From Steromphala cineraria (lineage: Eukaryota > Mollusca > Gastropoda > Trochida > Trochidae), in assembly GCA_916613615.1 (NCBI GenBank), contig OU744725.1:9096708-9160707 (forward strand): 64,000 nucleotides of DNA, given 5' to 3'. Position numbers and translations under genes: made by a program. The notes beneath the pieces were generated by a model, which made no database searches, was not told the origin of the DNA, and saw nothing but the letters and a program-made list of their open reading frames with translations. Of this stretch, positions 30,038 to 42,449 are shown one piece after another (the first letter of the stretch is position 1; every line of letters begins with the position of its first letter).

Positions 30038-33000
30038 ATGGAGGAAGGGGATGTCCAGTTTGTGGGCAGGGAAGATTTTCTTCAGAATCTGCAGACAAAT
30101 TGGGGAAGGTACAGAATCTTTGGCGTATTTGGGATGAAGTCTGTCGGCAAGTCACGCACGGTCAATGAGTTCCTAAAGATACTGAAGTCAAATCATCCAG
30201 ATCCCGAGAAAATTAGACACATACATGTGAAACTTCAATCAGTAAACTCATGGCAAGGGCTGATGCTGAAAATCAAAGGCGCATTCAAGGACGATAGCAT
30301 TTATGAGGACTTTGCAGTTTTTTCTGATGAACTTGCTAAGAAAATAGAAACAAGCCAGGATATTAATCTTGTATTTGATTTTGATGATGCAGAAGATGTG
30401 ATAGAAAGCGAAGACAAAGCTTTGTTTGTGTCCTTGTGTGAGCTTCTTCTAGAGACCTGCCTCAATGTGAAGATCTTGATCACGTCAACAGTTCGATTAA
30501 AGTTTCCACACCAGATGAGCAGTTTCTACAGCATGGAGCTCCCAGTCATGTCCCACAATGATGGTGTGAAGCTGCTCCAATCTGTTACTCCACATATTCA
30601 ATATGGAGGTGTCATCGGTGAAATTGTCAAACTTTGTCTCGGGCTACCGTTAGCCATCCTCATGACTGGTAAGTGAACAGAGTCCTGTTAAATCACCAAG
30701 GTGACAATAATGCAATGTTTTAATTAGGTACTCCCTTTAATCTTTTTTACAACGCAGTTAAATGGCCCCTGTTCAAAACAGTCAGTCAACTACAACTTTG
30801 GTTTCATAACCTTCAAGATAATAATCTATCAATTAGCTATACATGTTGCAAATCTTTGAGTTTGAGATAAAAACTTCCAAATCTAATTTATCGCCATTTA
30901 CTGTTTCAAATTAGGAAAACTTATTTTAAAACCCTAACCATCACTGACTCTTCAATTACTACTTTTACCTCAAGAGTGTAAAGAGTTTGCCAAAAGTGTA
31001 TAAATCGTTCAAGGGAATCCTCAACTATTCCATATTTTACCAATATTTAATTACTCTACCTCCACCATCCAGGCAGTGAGCTAGAGATGGATGGAGGGTT
31101 TGTTAGCCCTGAGGAGATGGTGGTGATCCTCACCCAGTGTAGACTGGAGGCCTGGAGCCGTGAGGAGACGTACTCAGAAGAGGAGCGGCTTGGTGAGTTC
31201 TTTATGGAAGTAGACCGAACATAATCTCTAGTTTTGAGCTAAAGCAAAACTTGTTCAGTGCCAGGAGCAGGTCAAAAAGAATGTATAAATATATCAGGAT
31301 TTCGAATTCATGACTTTTTATAGGGTTCAGATGGCCAAGCGCATTTTTTGTCATTCATAAAACCACTATTTATAAAAAGAAATTGCTTTTCTTTCTGTTT
31401 CACCAACCCTCCTCGCACCCCCTTTCATCTGTTTTCCATCAATGTCTTAGAACCAATAAGAACATTTCTTGGGGAGTATTTTTAGTTCATGCTGGGTTTT
31501 TTTTCTGTAGGTCCAGTTTATAAAAGTTTCATTGCTCGACTATCAAAAGTTTTCCAAGACAGACTTGCAGTTCTCGGATATATCCCAGGATCCTTCACTC
31601 TCCGCCATGCCCAGGAGATGCTTGGTAAGTCGGAAATTTCTTCTTTTTTTTTTCGTCAACATGAAAAGAAAATATGTATTCATTCAATTTCCCAGAAGAA
31701 TGATGCTGGTAATTTGATAAAGAGCATTTTCAACTCAAAACCAAAATGGTTTCGATATTCCATTCTCCATAGAATTCTCCCGACAAACGAGCTTTTGCAT
31801 AAGAAGAAATTCAAAGATGAAAATAAATGCAGCTTTTGTGAAGAAGATAAAGAAACCATCAGTCATCTTTTTGTTAAAGATATATGGAAAAAACTTAAGG
31901 AATGGATAGAGACATGTACCCAAGCTGACATTGATTTGTCCAAACGTAACATTTGCTTAGGATATCCTGAAAACAGAAACTGAGTACTGAACACGACAAT
32001 CACAACTGTAAAGTACAACCTATTCAAAACAAAACAATATGGAATAACACCAAATCTAAACTCCATTAAAAATGACATTAAGAAAACATACACAATTGAT
32101 ATGTATAATGCTTTATCAGCTTGCAGTTACTCAAAATTTAAGAAATTTTGGTCAACCTGCCACTTGCTGTTTAATGACTAACAAAACTCTCTTCGCATAT
32201 ACCTTTGTTTTCACTTAATTTTGAAAAAGAACCTTGACAAAAAAAAGTTTGGAAGTTCATACCTTTTCGTATGTTACCAATTCTATCAAGTTGTTCATAT
32301 CAAACTGTATACTGTATCCTGTTACTACTGCTATGTTGTAAGGTAACGAAAATCGCATGTAACCATTATGTACCACAAAAATGAATTTTTAAAAAAGAAA
32401 AAAGAGCATTTTAATAGACCTGCACCTCATGGCCTTTTCTACAAAGAAAACAAGAACATTTGTATATCATTATTGACAGAATTTTTATGACCGTTGAAAT
32501 CTATGATAACATCAAATTTAAAAATGAAAAACTCTGAACTCACACATGCAAATTCTATTTTTTGTGTGGCAGAAACGAAAAAAAATCATACATACTCAGA
32601 GCAAACGGTTAAGCGCGACTTTTTCTATTGAGCATATCTTTTCAACAAGTTGATGAAAATGATATCGACGGCAAATTAATGAACTTCTAAGGTGGTGTAG
32701 AGCGAGGGTAGGTTGGAATTTGGTATCATGGCGTCTTATCCATTGGTCTCATGAATGTAGGATGCTATTGCATATTGTGGACAGCCAAATTCGTGTTTGG
32801 GGAGAAGTTTATACCCGTTTTGCACCAAGACATGTCCAACCGACCTGTCAGTGTGGTAGTGGCTCCATGATGATATGGGGTTTTGTCCCCTACGGTTGTC
32901 AACTCGACCTTGTTCCAGGTACCCTCAATGCTCAGAAATAACATCTTTCTCTCTTTCTCCCACATTTCGACAACCCCCCTCTTGGACAAGTCCAGTAAAC

Positions 33001-36000
33001 ATGGATGATAATGCTAGACCCCACAAGACCAGACGGGTTACACAGATTCTACAGCGGGAAGCCATAACGTAGCTACTGTGGCCTGCTTGCAGTCCCGACT
33101 TCAAACCGTTAGTACATATATGGAATATTATTGGTTGCCGTGTGCGAAGAAGAAAGCTCCTGTTCAAACTGTGGCAGAGTTGGATGCAGCACTGCATCAG
33201 GAGTGGCAGTAGATTCCTCAACAAGTCATACAGAGACTGATATGTACTATGTAGAGGAGGGTCAATCAAGTCATCAATGCACAATGGTCATACATTCGCT
33301 ATTGACTCAACACTTTTTTACACTATCCTTAAGGCCGCAATATCACCTTTTATGACCGATGGCAATACTTGTTTTCATTGCACAATTGCTGAAAAACACA
33401 ATTTTTGGAATTTAGTCGACAGAATCAGTAAAATAAATAGCCTTCTACTTAATGTTATCAATTTTGTAAAACCGACCCAAATGTATATGAGTTACATGTA
33501 TTTGTTAAAGTTAAGTTAAATTTGGGTGGCGCTTAACTTTTTGTTCTGAGTATATGTAACAATGAAAGCTTGCAAATGCATTAGATATGCCAAACTAGTA
33601 TTTAAAAAGTTTGTTTCAATCTTTTCCAGTTTCTTGCCACTGATATAAGTTACATTGTATCATATTGTCTTTATCTACTCATTTAATTATCTTGACCATA
33701 AACAATATGTTTTTGAATAAGCAATAAGCTGATGTTATATTTCAACTAACAGAATAAGCCACCAATTTTCTTTCACATTTTTTCATTCCATGTATAATGA
33801 ATAGACCACTCATCTGTACGTGATACTAAAGATATGGTCCTAGCTCCGCTGATGCGGAGACACATGATCGAGTTTGACCCCCCAAGGTTCCGATACAATA
33901 TCCATGGAATCCTCAAAATGTGTCTGGAAGATTTCCAGACTGCAGACAAACTACCTGGTAGGTGTAAGAAAGAAGTCCCTATAGATTAATCCACATCCTC
34001 ATTCTCATTTCCGTGAACACAGGAAAACTTACTCTATGACAACCATTCTTCCTGTAATTAAGCAATTTTGTAATGCATTGCATAAACGTAACTTGTAAGG
34101 CATCACATTAAATTAAAAACACTTCAAAATGTAGGCATAACTAATGATTTTTAGCAGTACAAACATAATTGAATAAGTATAACGAAATCTTTCATCGAGA
34201 GGTTACAATCAAAGTTAAACGACTGTATCAAAGCAATATGGATTCGTTTAAGGGGTGAACAAAAACAGTAACAATTGGTTGGTGGAAAGCAATGGAATGG
34301 CTGCTCAACTTATCAATCTTTCTCGTCTATGCAAATGCTGGATGTATTTTGAAACAAATACAATTTTGTATAAGTCAGAACAATGTTAGCTGAAATAAAT
34401 TTCTTCAAAACATTAATCATTCTCTAAACATGTTGAATGATAATAATTATATATATTTATATATAATTCAAACCTTCCTCAGTTATTCCTATCACACTTA
34501 TACTGCAACTCCTTTTCACCAGAGATCCGGAAGCGGTACTGCCTGATATTTGCCGGAGTGATGCAGGACCTTGCTACCAGAGTATCTACCAGGGAATGTG
34601 CAGAAGCCATCTCAGAACTTGCTGTAGAACAACCCAACCTTCAGAAGCTGATGCTGGACGTAGCCTACACCAGCCAGGAGACGTACCCCGTCTATATCAG
34701 ACTTGTGGAGTCTTCATCACACCTTATAGAGCAGTACTTTGGAGGTCTAGTCCAATTCCAAATATTTATTAATCACTTGCCAACGTGGCTACATTATTGG
34801 AAGTAAAACTAGTATCACCATGGACGATTTTCGTGGTCCATCCATTTGGTTTGAATTGTCGATTTGCAAGATGGGATGTTATTTTGTTATTTTTGTAATT
34901 TGTAACCATAATACATTATATCAAATTTTGTCTTTGTCTGTGTTGCCAGGTGAAAGTTTCCTGTTCTACAAGAACTGTCTGAAGTTGTGCGAGTCCTACA
35001 AGAGAGACACGGATGATGCCATTGTTAGTGGAGCTTATGGGAGGTCTCTTACCAATGTCAAGGTCAGTCCTCAGATATAAATCAAAGATGAAAATACACA
35101 ATGAAGGTGATATTTATATTTTGGAGAATATACATCTATAAGACTGTATTTGATTGTTGATCCAATTTAAGTCAATAGATTTTACCTTAAACGGTAAGTA
35201 ATTGAATAAACCAAAAAAGTGGTACACTTTACTTAGGGTAGTGCATAATTGAAGCTTGTTGTCTTAAGTATAAAGGTAAAGAATATGAACTGAACCAATT
35301 TTGACAATTCAGTTAAAGAGATATGCAAAATAAATGTTGTGACATTAATGAGGAAGATCCTATCATCGGTAGACATCCTACAACAAATACAAGTTGTGGA
35401 CTTGTTGATAATGATCTGCCACATTCAAATATCACACGCGACAGGTTATAAAACGTTAATGAGTTGAAGTAAGATTTGAAGGAAGGTGCCTTATCCCTTT
35501 GACAATCATGGAACCAACTTCAGAGTCATAATAATATAATGATGTGCACACTCACATTCAAATAGCATACGGGATATTTTCAAAAGGTTAAATAGAAGGA
35601 TTTGAAGAAAGGTACCCTACCTCTTTATTAATCTCTGAACCAGCCTCCGAGTCCATGCATCAATGTTCCAGGGAGATCTGGTGACTGGAGAGGAGATGTA
35701 CAGACGAGCTCTTCACATGTCCAGAGGGGAGGGTTCTCAGCGGTCCATTATGAAGATTGCTGCTCAGGTTCGCCAGAATATGGGCTGGAATTTGTTTCAG
35801 CAGGGGAGAAATGAAGAGGCACTGAAGTAGGTATCAAAACCTAACCACGTTCTCCGTTGTTAATTTTTCAAATGGCTGTCATCCCATGTCACAATGTCAC
35901 TCATTTACCCATCAGTTTCGTTATTTCTAGATATCTTTTAAACTTTTGCATCCATTATTGTCATGTTTGGTGACTTTTGCTATTGTTCGGAAACTTGGTC

Positions 36001-38053
36001 TTTGTCCTTATTTGAGGGTCACATTTCAGTTTCAAATACCATTAACCATTCACCTGCTTTTGGGGATGTCATCATTTTAAAAATTTGGTTTGTGTTTTTG
36101 CCAAAAATTCAACTTGAAGAACCTATTACTCTATTATAAATGATAAAAACTAACAAAAGGGGTTTATGTAATTTATCTGTGATGGTATTGGACACACTGA
36201 AACATGTTTATATGATTATAGAGGATAGCTGTATTTTAGAGTAAAAATCTATTTTTCACGAGTGACACACTTCTACCTTACGTCCTAATGGTATCCTCAT
36301 ACTTCAATCTTTGATTTATTGGATTGAGATCTTCTCAAAAACAATTGAAATTAATCTTGAAAAACACGAACACTTATCAATATTGCTTATATTTATTGTT
36401 TGTTTCATTACATGTCTGTCAAAAGTTAATTGAGTTATCTCCCTTGCCTTGCCAATGGCAGGCTTTGTGTACCCGCCAATTTCAAACCATTTACATGACT
36501 CTGGAAAGTTACCATAGGGCATTTCAGTCCACCTTTAATTGACAGTTCATTCCGATGTTGTTGTAAGTTCAAATCTTCCTGTATTGCCCCATTTGCCTCA
36601 GAAAGACTGTTTACGACCAGGATTAATATTTTGCAGGAACCTGAATGAGGCTCTGCACCTTACCGAGAAACTCGGATTGAAGGATGAGTCTGTGGTGGTG
36701 TGTACTCTCTCAGTGTTCGGGGTAGTTCACACAGCTATCGGTGAGTGTGCAAGAAATGTGATCGGCAAGTAAGGGTAGTATTAACATTTATCATGCTGCT
36801 TATTAATACAGAGATTTTGTATGTACGATACACCCTTCGTCAAACTTCCTGTATCAGCCCGCAGGGCACATAACCTGTATCAGTCCGTCGTCAAGGGACT
36901 TGAACCTGTACCTGTATCAGCCCTCGACCAATATCTATTGGGGTATAGGGCTGATACCGAATGTGATATGAAAATACCCATATAATACTACAATGTATCT
37001 ATAAAACTTACGAAGAGGGATGTGGTATTATAGATGTAGTCCTTTTGATGATTTAAACTCACAGTAATCAAATATTTCAGGCAATTATGAAGAAGGCGAG
37101 AAGTATAACCTGGAATCTCTGAGAAGAAGGATCGCAAAGCATGGAGAGATGCATTCGCACATTGGTTCTTGTTACAACAACCTGGGTATCTTGTACATGC
37201 AGAAGGGAGACTACTCTACATCCAACTACTACTATCGGAAGGGGCTTGAGTTAAAGAGGGAAACCAATGCAACACCCTCTGCTATTGTTACATCCACCAG
37301 TAATGTGGTTTCCGTGGAAATAATGGGGAAGAATTTCTCTGCAGCAAAAGAATTGCTGGACGAAGGAGCAGACATCTTAGACAAGCAGTTGTCTGAGTGA
37401 GGATAATACCTTTATAATTCCTTGTTAACAAAGTTTCTTATATTTTATCTTTATTATGAATAAAGATTTTTAAGATACAGAAAAAGTAGTATAAAATATA
37501 AAAATGTCTGTCCTTCATTGTTTCAACTCAACATTTATGATTTTCTTCAGGTTAACCGCTCTTTCGTATTTTTGTATTAAATTGGACAATGATGCACATG
37601 CTGTGCTCTTTTGCATGTTTTCGATGTGACAAAGTTGGGTTGTTTTTTTGCAGATGGAGATTTGAGAAGAGTCTGATTCTAGAAGGATACGGTCGACTCT
37701 ACTTGGCTACGGGTAACCAGGAGGCAGCCATTAGAAACTTGGAGGAAACATACAAAATAAAAAATAAGTCAGTTGACTGCTTGCTGAGTATGGGACGAGC
37801 CCACAGGAAAGCTGGACATAGAGATAAGGCATGGCAAGTGTTCAGAAAGGTTTTGGGCAAAAAAGAAGTTGTTGGGAAGAATATACCACAAAACAGGTTT
37901 ATCTGGGGTTGTGTGACAGAGATGGTGGACATGTTGACAGAAGAGATCTACTCAAGGGAAGATAACTCTCCTAGTTTGGAGGAGCTGTTCTCAATAGGGA
38001 GAGATGAGCTGTTGAGGATCATATCTCACTATACAGAGAAGGGTGTGTTATGA
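30038..38053 (+). CDS. NB-ARC-TPR (STAND NTPase) gene copy C, C-terminally truncated by frameshift
   Basis: Ten exons: 30038..30668, 31073..31192, 31511..31624, 33805..33957, 34523..34744, 34950..35062, 35672..35826, 36637..36740, 37081..37396, 37654..38053. They total 2328 nt and stay in frame for 775 residues. The start is the ATG at 30038 (MEEGDVQFVGRE), matching copies B and E. An in-frame ATG at 29876 would add 54 Ala/Thr/Ser-rich residues, but the equivalent sequence before B has an in-frame stop, so it is probably 5' UTR. Walker A GMKSVGKS, Walker B LVFDFDDAED, ILITSTV and GLPLA are intact; TPR-like helices follow in exons 7-10. Near the end, GGTGTG runs into TTATGA because four bases present in A, B and E are missing, giving TGA at 38051..38053. 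The lost tail (MRDIYDGKLKDWN.., to about 38137) is still readable in another frame. Losing about 30 residues may be tolerated, so this copy may be functional. Intron 3 holds a LINE and a Tc1-like relic. Confidence 0.87.
31731..32400 (+). mobile_element. 5'-truncated LINE (non-LTR retrotransposon) with 12-bp target-site duplication
   Basis: The frame from about 31731 reads FNSKPKWFRYSILHRILPTN, then CSFCEEDKETISHLF. This is the C-terminal tail of a LINE reverse transcriptase with its zinc-binding Cys/His cluster. A frameshift follows near 31980, and related sequence continues to about 32180. The 3' end is A-rich. AAAGAGCATTTT occurs at 31719..31730 and again at 32401..32412, a clean target-site duplication. 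Copy B lacks the insert at this position, so it landed in intron 3 of copy C after the duplication. Confidence 0.85.
32595..33550 (+). mobile_element. Tc1/mariner-like element with terminal inverted repeats, internally deleted
   Basis: Flanked by TA on both sides. The left end CTCAGAGCAAACGGTTAAGC and the right end GCTTAACTTTTTGTTCTGAG form imperfect inverted repeats of about 26 bp. Frames read as the transposase core: IHWSHECRMLLHIVDSQIRV (the usual WSDE has H for D), YTRFAPRHVQPTCQC, GSGSMMIWGFVPYGCQLDLV, then DDNARPHKTRRVTQILQREA and WPACSPDFKPLVHIWN. Roughly 400 bp present in the copy B element are missing, including the helix-turn-helix region. Inactive. Confidence 0.8.
36841..36958 (+). 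repeat. Degenerate CCTGTATCAGCCCG tandem repeat, intron 8 of copy C
   Basis: Three units of the repeat that occurs four times in copy B at 24018..24169, with the same terminal hairpin-like sequence. Confidence 0.7.
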
Positions 38054-38139
38054 GAGACATCTATGATGGGAAACTGAAGGACTGGAACTTGAAGAGGAAG
38101 AAATTCGCTGGGTCGTTTCAGTTCTTGGAATCTTAAAGT

Positions 38140-38924
38140 TTCTTTAATATCAATCAGTTCTCATAGCGAGCCTTCTTTGAATTCGATTGCATTGTCAATG
38201 CCGATATCAAATCAGAGTTTTACAAGTTCAATGCTATCATCTGTGATAGGAACCTGAGAGACTGAAACACCCAGAATGTCAAAGGTTCGTTAGTATTCAG
38301 CTTCAGTTCTATCAATCATGTTGCAGTTCTATGAAACGTGATTTGTGATATAATGTTACAATGAGGGTTGTAATGTCAGAACATTCTCAGATCATCACCT
38401 GCACTTAAGGTAACATTATCTAGATTTTCAAGTAAGATTTACAGAGTTAATGGTCCCAAAAAAGAGATGATAACACGTCTGAATTGTTATTTAACTTTGT
38501 TCGTTGATCTACAATCTTATAGCTATTGAGTTTTCAACAGTAGCATGTTTCTACGAATTTCTAAGATATCTTATCTTTCGATGTGTAGCCACTAGTGCCC
38601 AACCTGACCGGGTTTGCTGTCTGTTGAAAACTTATTATTATTTTTCCCCCGGGGTTTATAATTTTCACCATATAAATACATATCACGCCCCAGTTCATTT
38701 TATGAATCTCACCATGCTGTGTGTCAGAAACTTTTAGTGACTTTTACAGTGGTAGTGACTCTCACATATTTCATTTTAATTGAGATTCCCGGTTTTTGTA
38801 TCAACCGGAAGCACGGTAATCCGTTTCTGTACTACGGTTCCAATTATGCATTAAAGTTGCTTGCCATGTGCTTAATGGCCCGATCAATGCCAATGTGTTG
38901 TTTATCAATAATATGGACATAAAA
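38140..38924. other. Intergenic, 3' flank of copy C; no gene seen
   Basis: After the residual frameshifted tail of exon 10 (to about 38137) this stretch has no counterpart behind copies A or B. I see only short frames without recognisable motifs. Confidence 0.5.
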
Positions 38925-39112
38925 CAGTGACTAGTGGTAAGCACGCTGGCCTCTCACGTCAAAGACCCTCGTTTAAGAAACCAAAATTTTAAACCTTGGT
39001 CTCATACTGTGTCCCTTGGCAAGGAACTTCGTCCACACTGCACTCAGTCCAACCAGCTTTTATACGGGTACCTGACAACAGGATGTACGGACTAACATGG
39101 TGGTGCTTAGCG
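38925..39112 (+). mobile_element. tRNA-derived SINE-like sequence
   Basis: GTGACTAGTGGTAAGCACGC resembles a tRNA 5' region with an A-box (TAGTGGTAAGCACG). A degraded B-box-like segment follows, and then TGTCCCTTGGCAAGGAACTT and CACACTGCACTCAGTCCAACC, a body type I associate with invertebrate SINEs. It directly abuts the left inverted-repeat arm at 39115. Confidence 0.4.
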
Positions 39113-39114
39113 CA

Positions 39115-42100
39115 TGGTAGCTGCTATGAAAGTTCAATTTCTTCAGGGTAAAAATAATAACAATCTTTTGCAGTTTTAATTGTATAATAAGATTTTGTGG
39201 CAAAATCTAAAAAAAAACAATTCGTTTGACACCTTATTTGAATGGAGTAAATAAAAAGTTATTCGTTTAAAGGGTTCAAAGATATTGCTTAGTACATATT
39301 TGTTTCATCACATTTCACTTTTGATGTTATTGTTATTATTATCATTAAAGATTTTGTTTGATATTGAGTGTTCATAGTGGCGCTTAGTTCTTTTGGATAA
39401 CATTATCGAATCATGACATTCTGTCCAAGGTGCATGGGTATACTTTAAACCTGTCTTGGATTTAATTCAATCAGCCGAAGGCGAGAAACACAGTACCCCA
39501 ACAGACGGTTAGTTGTTATGTCAAGTCAAGCTATGTTAGTCATGTCACAGTCAGCTGTCAAAGGTCGTGGTCAAAAAATGGAAGTGTTAAAACAGATTTC
39601 ATAAGTAGCTGGATCACTGCTTCAAGGAAAGACGACTGTAGAACTTAGTGATATCATACTGTTACAAGTAATACTGGTGGTAACACGTTTTTTTTGTCGT
39701 CATCTTACAGACATTTATCTCTTAAACGTACAGTTAGAGTGATTTAAATAGAGGATATTAATAAATATGGCATCTAAGATTGTAGAAAGTTCTAATATAT
39801 ATAAAACTTAAAATAGACGAAAAGCAGCATCAATTTATCTAGAATACATTATAATTAAGGTAGAATGCTGAAACAATAACAAGGAGGTATCGTTATCGAT
39901 TCCCACGCACATCTTTAAAGTAAGGTATGGAACATGTAAGTGCTGACTTAAAGATGAATAGACAGTGTACTTTGTGAAAAAAAGGTAAACAAACAAATTC
40001 TATGTTTTTCTTCTTAGTGAGTGAGTTGGGCTTTACCGTGTTTTCAACAATGTTTCAGACCACCGTAGGCGTTTCATGTTTGAGAAGATAACCTAGTCAG
40101 TTAAAACACTTTTTACTCTGTAGATGGTTCTTTATCACTACACCACCATGTATTTCCCTGATCACTTACCTGTCATAAGGATGGCTGATGGAAGTCCGAG
40201 ACAGAGTTTGACGATTTCATCAATGACTCCTCGATATTGAATATGTGGAGTAACTGATTGGAGCAGCTTCACACCATCATTGTGGGACATGACAGGGAGT
40301 TCTATGCTGTAGAAACTGCTCATCTGGTGTGGAAAGTTTATCGTGACTGTTGACGTGATCAATATCTTCACATTTGGGCAGGTCTTCACTTGATATCACT
40401 TCCTCTGCCTAATCAAAATCAAATACAAAATGCATAGACTGGCATGTTTCTGTTTAGCTAGCAAGTTTGTCCAAATGTAAAGCAAAGTCCTCATTCATTG
40501 CATCATCCTGTTAGTCTCCCACTGATTGTCAGCAACAGACCCTGCCATGATCTCACTGACTGAATAATCAATTTTCCCTGTTTTTTTGATAATTTGCCTT
40601 CAACCCGTCGAGGAACTCAATGACAGTGTGAGATTTGCCGACAGACTTCATCTCAAAGACTCCAAAGATTCTGTACCTGAACCAGTTGGTCTGTAGATCC
40701 TGAAGGAACTCCTCCCTGCCCACAAACTGGACATCCCCCTCCTCCTCCTCCTCTGCCATTGCTGATGCTGATCATATGTTACCTTTACAATTGATTTTGA
40801 TGTAATCGTTGGTGTGATTTCTGCCAAAGAAATACCACTGATTTACAGTGACAGACTCAAGCTGATTTTTCAATAACAAATAACCATTTGAAGCTCAATA
40901 TTCATAGCTATTTTAAGTCGGGTATTATTAACAGCAAAATCAAGCATCTAGCTGATAATCCAATATTGGATCAGAAAGAGAGGTGTCTCAAAATACATGC
41001 TATACATTGAGGTTGCCTTTCAATTTTGTCCAATATTTGATATATGTCCCAAATAATCAATATTCCTCATCTGATGGTAATGGGATTGCAATGACTGATT
41101 ATAACTTATAAAACATTCACATAATTACTCATTGTCACAAACACTCAAAATTATCAGTGACTGAATTAAAGTCATTTTTTCCAAAGTACATGATCTATTT
41201 CGCATAAGACAGGGGCTATATAAAACACCTTCAGTTAGTCACCCCATTAACCGAAACACAAATACTAACAAACCTATACTGTAAGTGATTTACTATGGTT
41301 TGCTATTGATTCGCAGTAGTAATACGGGAATGAAGGTTTATGGTAAAATGCGGTAAAATCATGCAACCATGCCACAGTAGTCAAAGTAAACAGTTCATCA
41401 TATACCATGCAATATTACAATACCAAAATGATAATATACAGTCTCAAACTCCTACGTTAGATATTTCGGTCTCGATGAAATATACTTATATTGCGAATTG
41501 CACGTTTATTGAAGACTTTTGCACGTTTTTCTTCGCAGTCCCCAGTTTTGTTTGTTAAACCTTTTACATGACTCTCATTTGCTCGTCAAGTTTTCATATT
41601 TATTCTGTATTCATTTTATTGAAATCGGTTGGAACCTACCATTTGTTCCTGAGGTGAAGTAGATTATATTGTATTGTCCTACACTTCACGAGTGGATCAT
41701 GGATAGAAGCACATGATACTATGTTTCCGACACTTTTATTTACACTCACGCAAAATCCTCGTTTGAAAGGTAGTCTTCCCTAGCCCTTTATAAGTGGCTT
41801 AGCATCTATCCATAATAAGGGCTGGTTCAATGTTCACAAATATATTGCCTAAGTATAGAGGTAATATATAGTTTAGTCATTATTAGAGATTTAAAATAAC
41901 ACTTCGATATTGTGATCCCGCCCTTTGACAGCTGGATTGACATGACTTACGTAACTTGACTTTACATAACAACTATACCGTCTGTTGGGGTACTGTGTTT
42001 CTCGCCTTCGGCTCGTTGAATTAAACCCAAGACAAGTTTAAAGTAAACCCATGCACCTTGGACAGAATGTCATGATTCGATCATGTAAAAAATAAAATAA

Positions 42101-42375
42101 CTACGCGCCTCTATGAACACTCAGTTAATGTTTGTACATAGCAAAATCTTTAATGATAGTAATAACAATAATATCAAAAGTGAAATGTGATGAAACAAAT
42201 ATGTTCTAAGCAATATTTTTACCCTTAAAACGAATAACGTGTTATTTACCCCATTTAAATAAGGTGTCAAACAATTTGTTTTTTAAAATTGCTACAAAAA
42301 TTTAATCATACAATATAAACTGCAAACTACTATTATTATTACCCTGAAGGAATTGAACTTTCATAGCAGCTACCA
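39115..42375. mobile_element. Unit of about 3.26 kb bounded by about 485-bp inverted repeats, carrying NB-ARC fragment D
   Basis: The left arm 39115..39600 starts TGGTAGCTGCTATGAAAGTT. It is the diverged reverse complement of 41890..42375, which ends in AACTTTCATAGCAGCTACCA. Shared inner words include the complement pair AGACGGT/ACCGTCT, AAGGCGAGAAACACAGTACC and CCAAGGTGCATGGGT. The only recognisable gene sequence inside is exon 1 fragment D. Short AT-rich stretches fill 39600..40160 and 40760..41890. I saw no transposase and no clear target-site duplication, so this may be a non-autonomous fold-back element or an inverted duplication. Confidence 0.65.
40170..40759 (-). pseudogene. NB-ARC exon 1 fragment, copy D (decayed, antisense to the cluster)
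   Basis: Read on the minus strand, this begins MAEEEEEGDVQFVGREEF at 40759 and ends with GLPSAILMTG followed by a consensus donor (GTAAGT) at 40169..40164. It is therefore exactly exon 1 of the family, 590 nt instead of about 640. It is closest to copy E (acidic MAEEEE start, TCPNVKILITSTV). The frame is lost after codon 63, and short deletions remove or scramble the middle, including Walker B. Walker A reads EMKSVGKS instead of GMKSVGKS, and GLPLA has become GLPSA, so even an intact frame would have a damaged nucleotide site. I found no exon 2 or later exons below 40170. The fragment lies between long inverted repeats (39115..39600 and 41890..42375), which suggests it was copied or moved as part of a mobile unit. 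Confidence 0.85.
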
Positions 42376-42449
42376 AGCTGTATATATTTGTTCCTTTGCA
42401 CAAAGGCAATGTAAAGTTTTCTTACAGTCTATATTGGATATTTTAATCG

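Noticed and set aside
31489..31983. 164-codon frame joining NB-ARC family residues to a reverse-transcriptase tail
   Set aside because: It runs from exon 3 of copy C through its donor site into the LINE insertion. Splicing at 31624 separates them, so it is not a real fusion protein.
38925..39000. Functional tRNA gene
   Set aside because: An A-box-like start is present, but I could not fold a complete cloverleaf, the B-box is degraded, and the following text is SINE-like.
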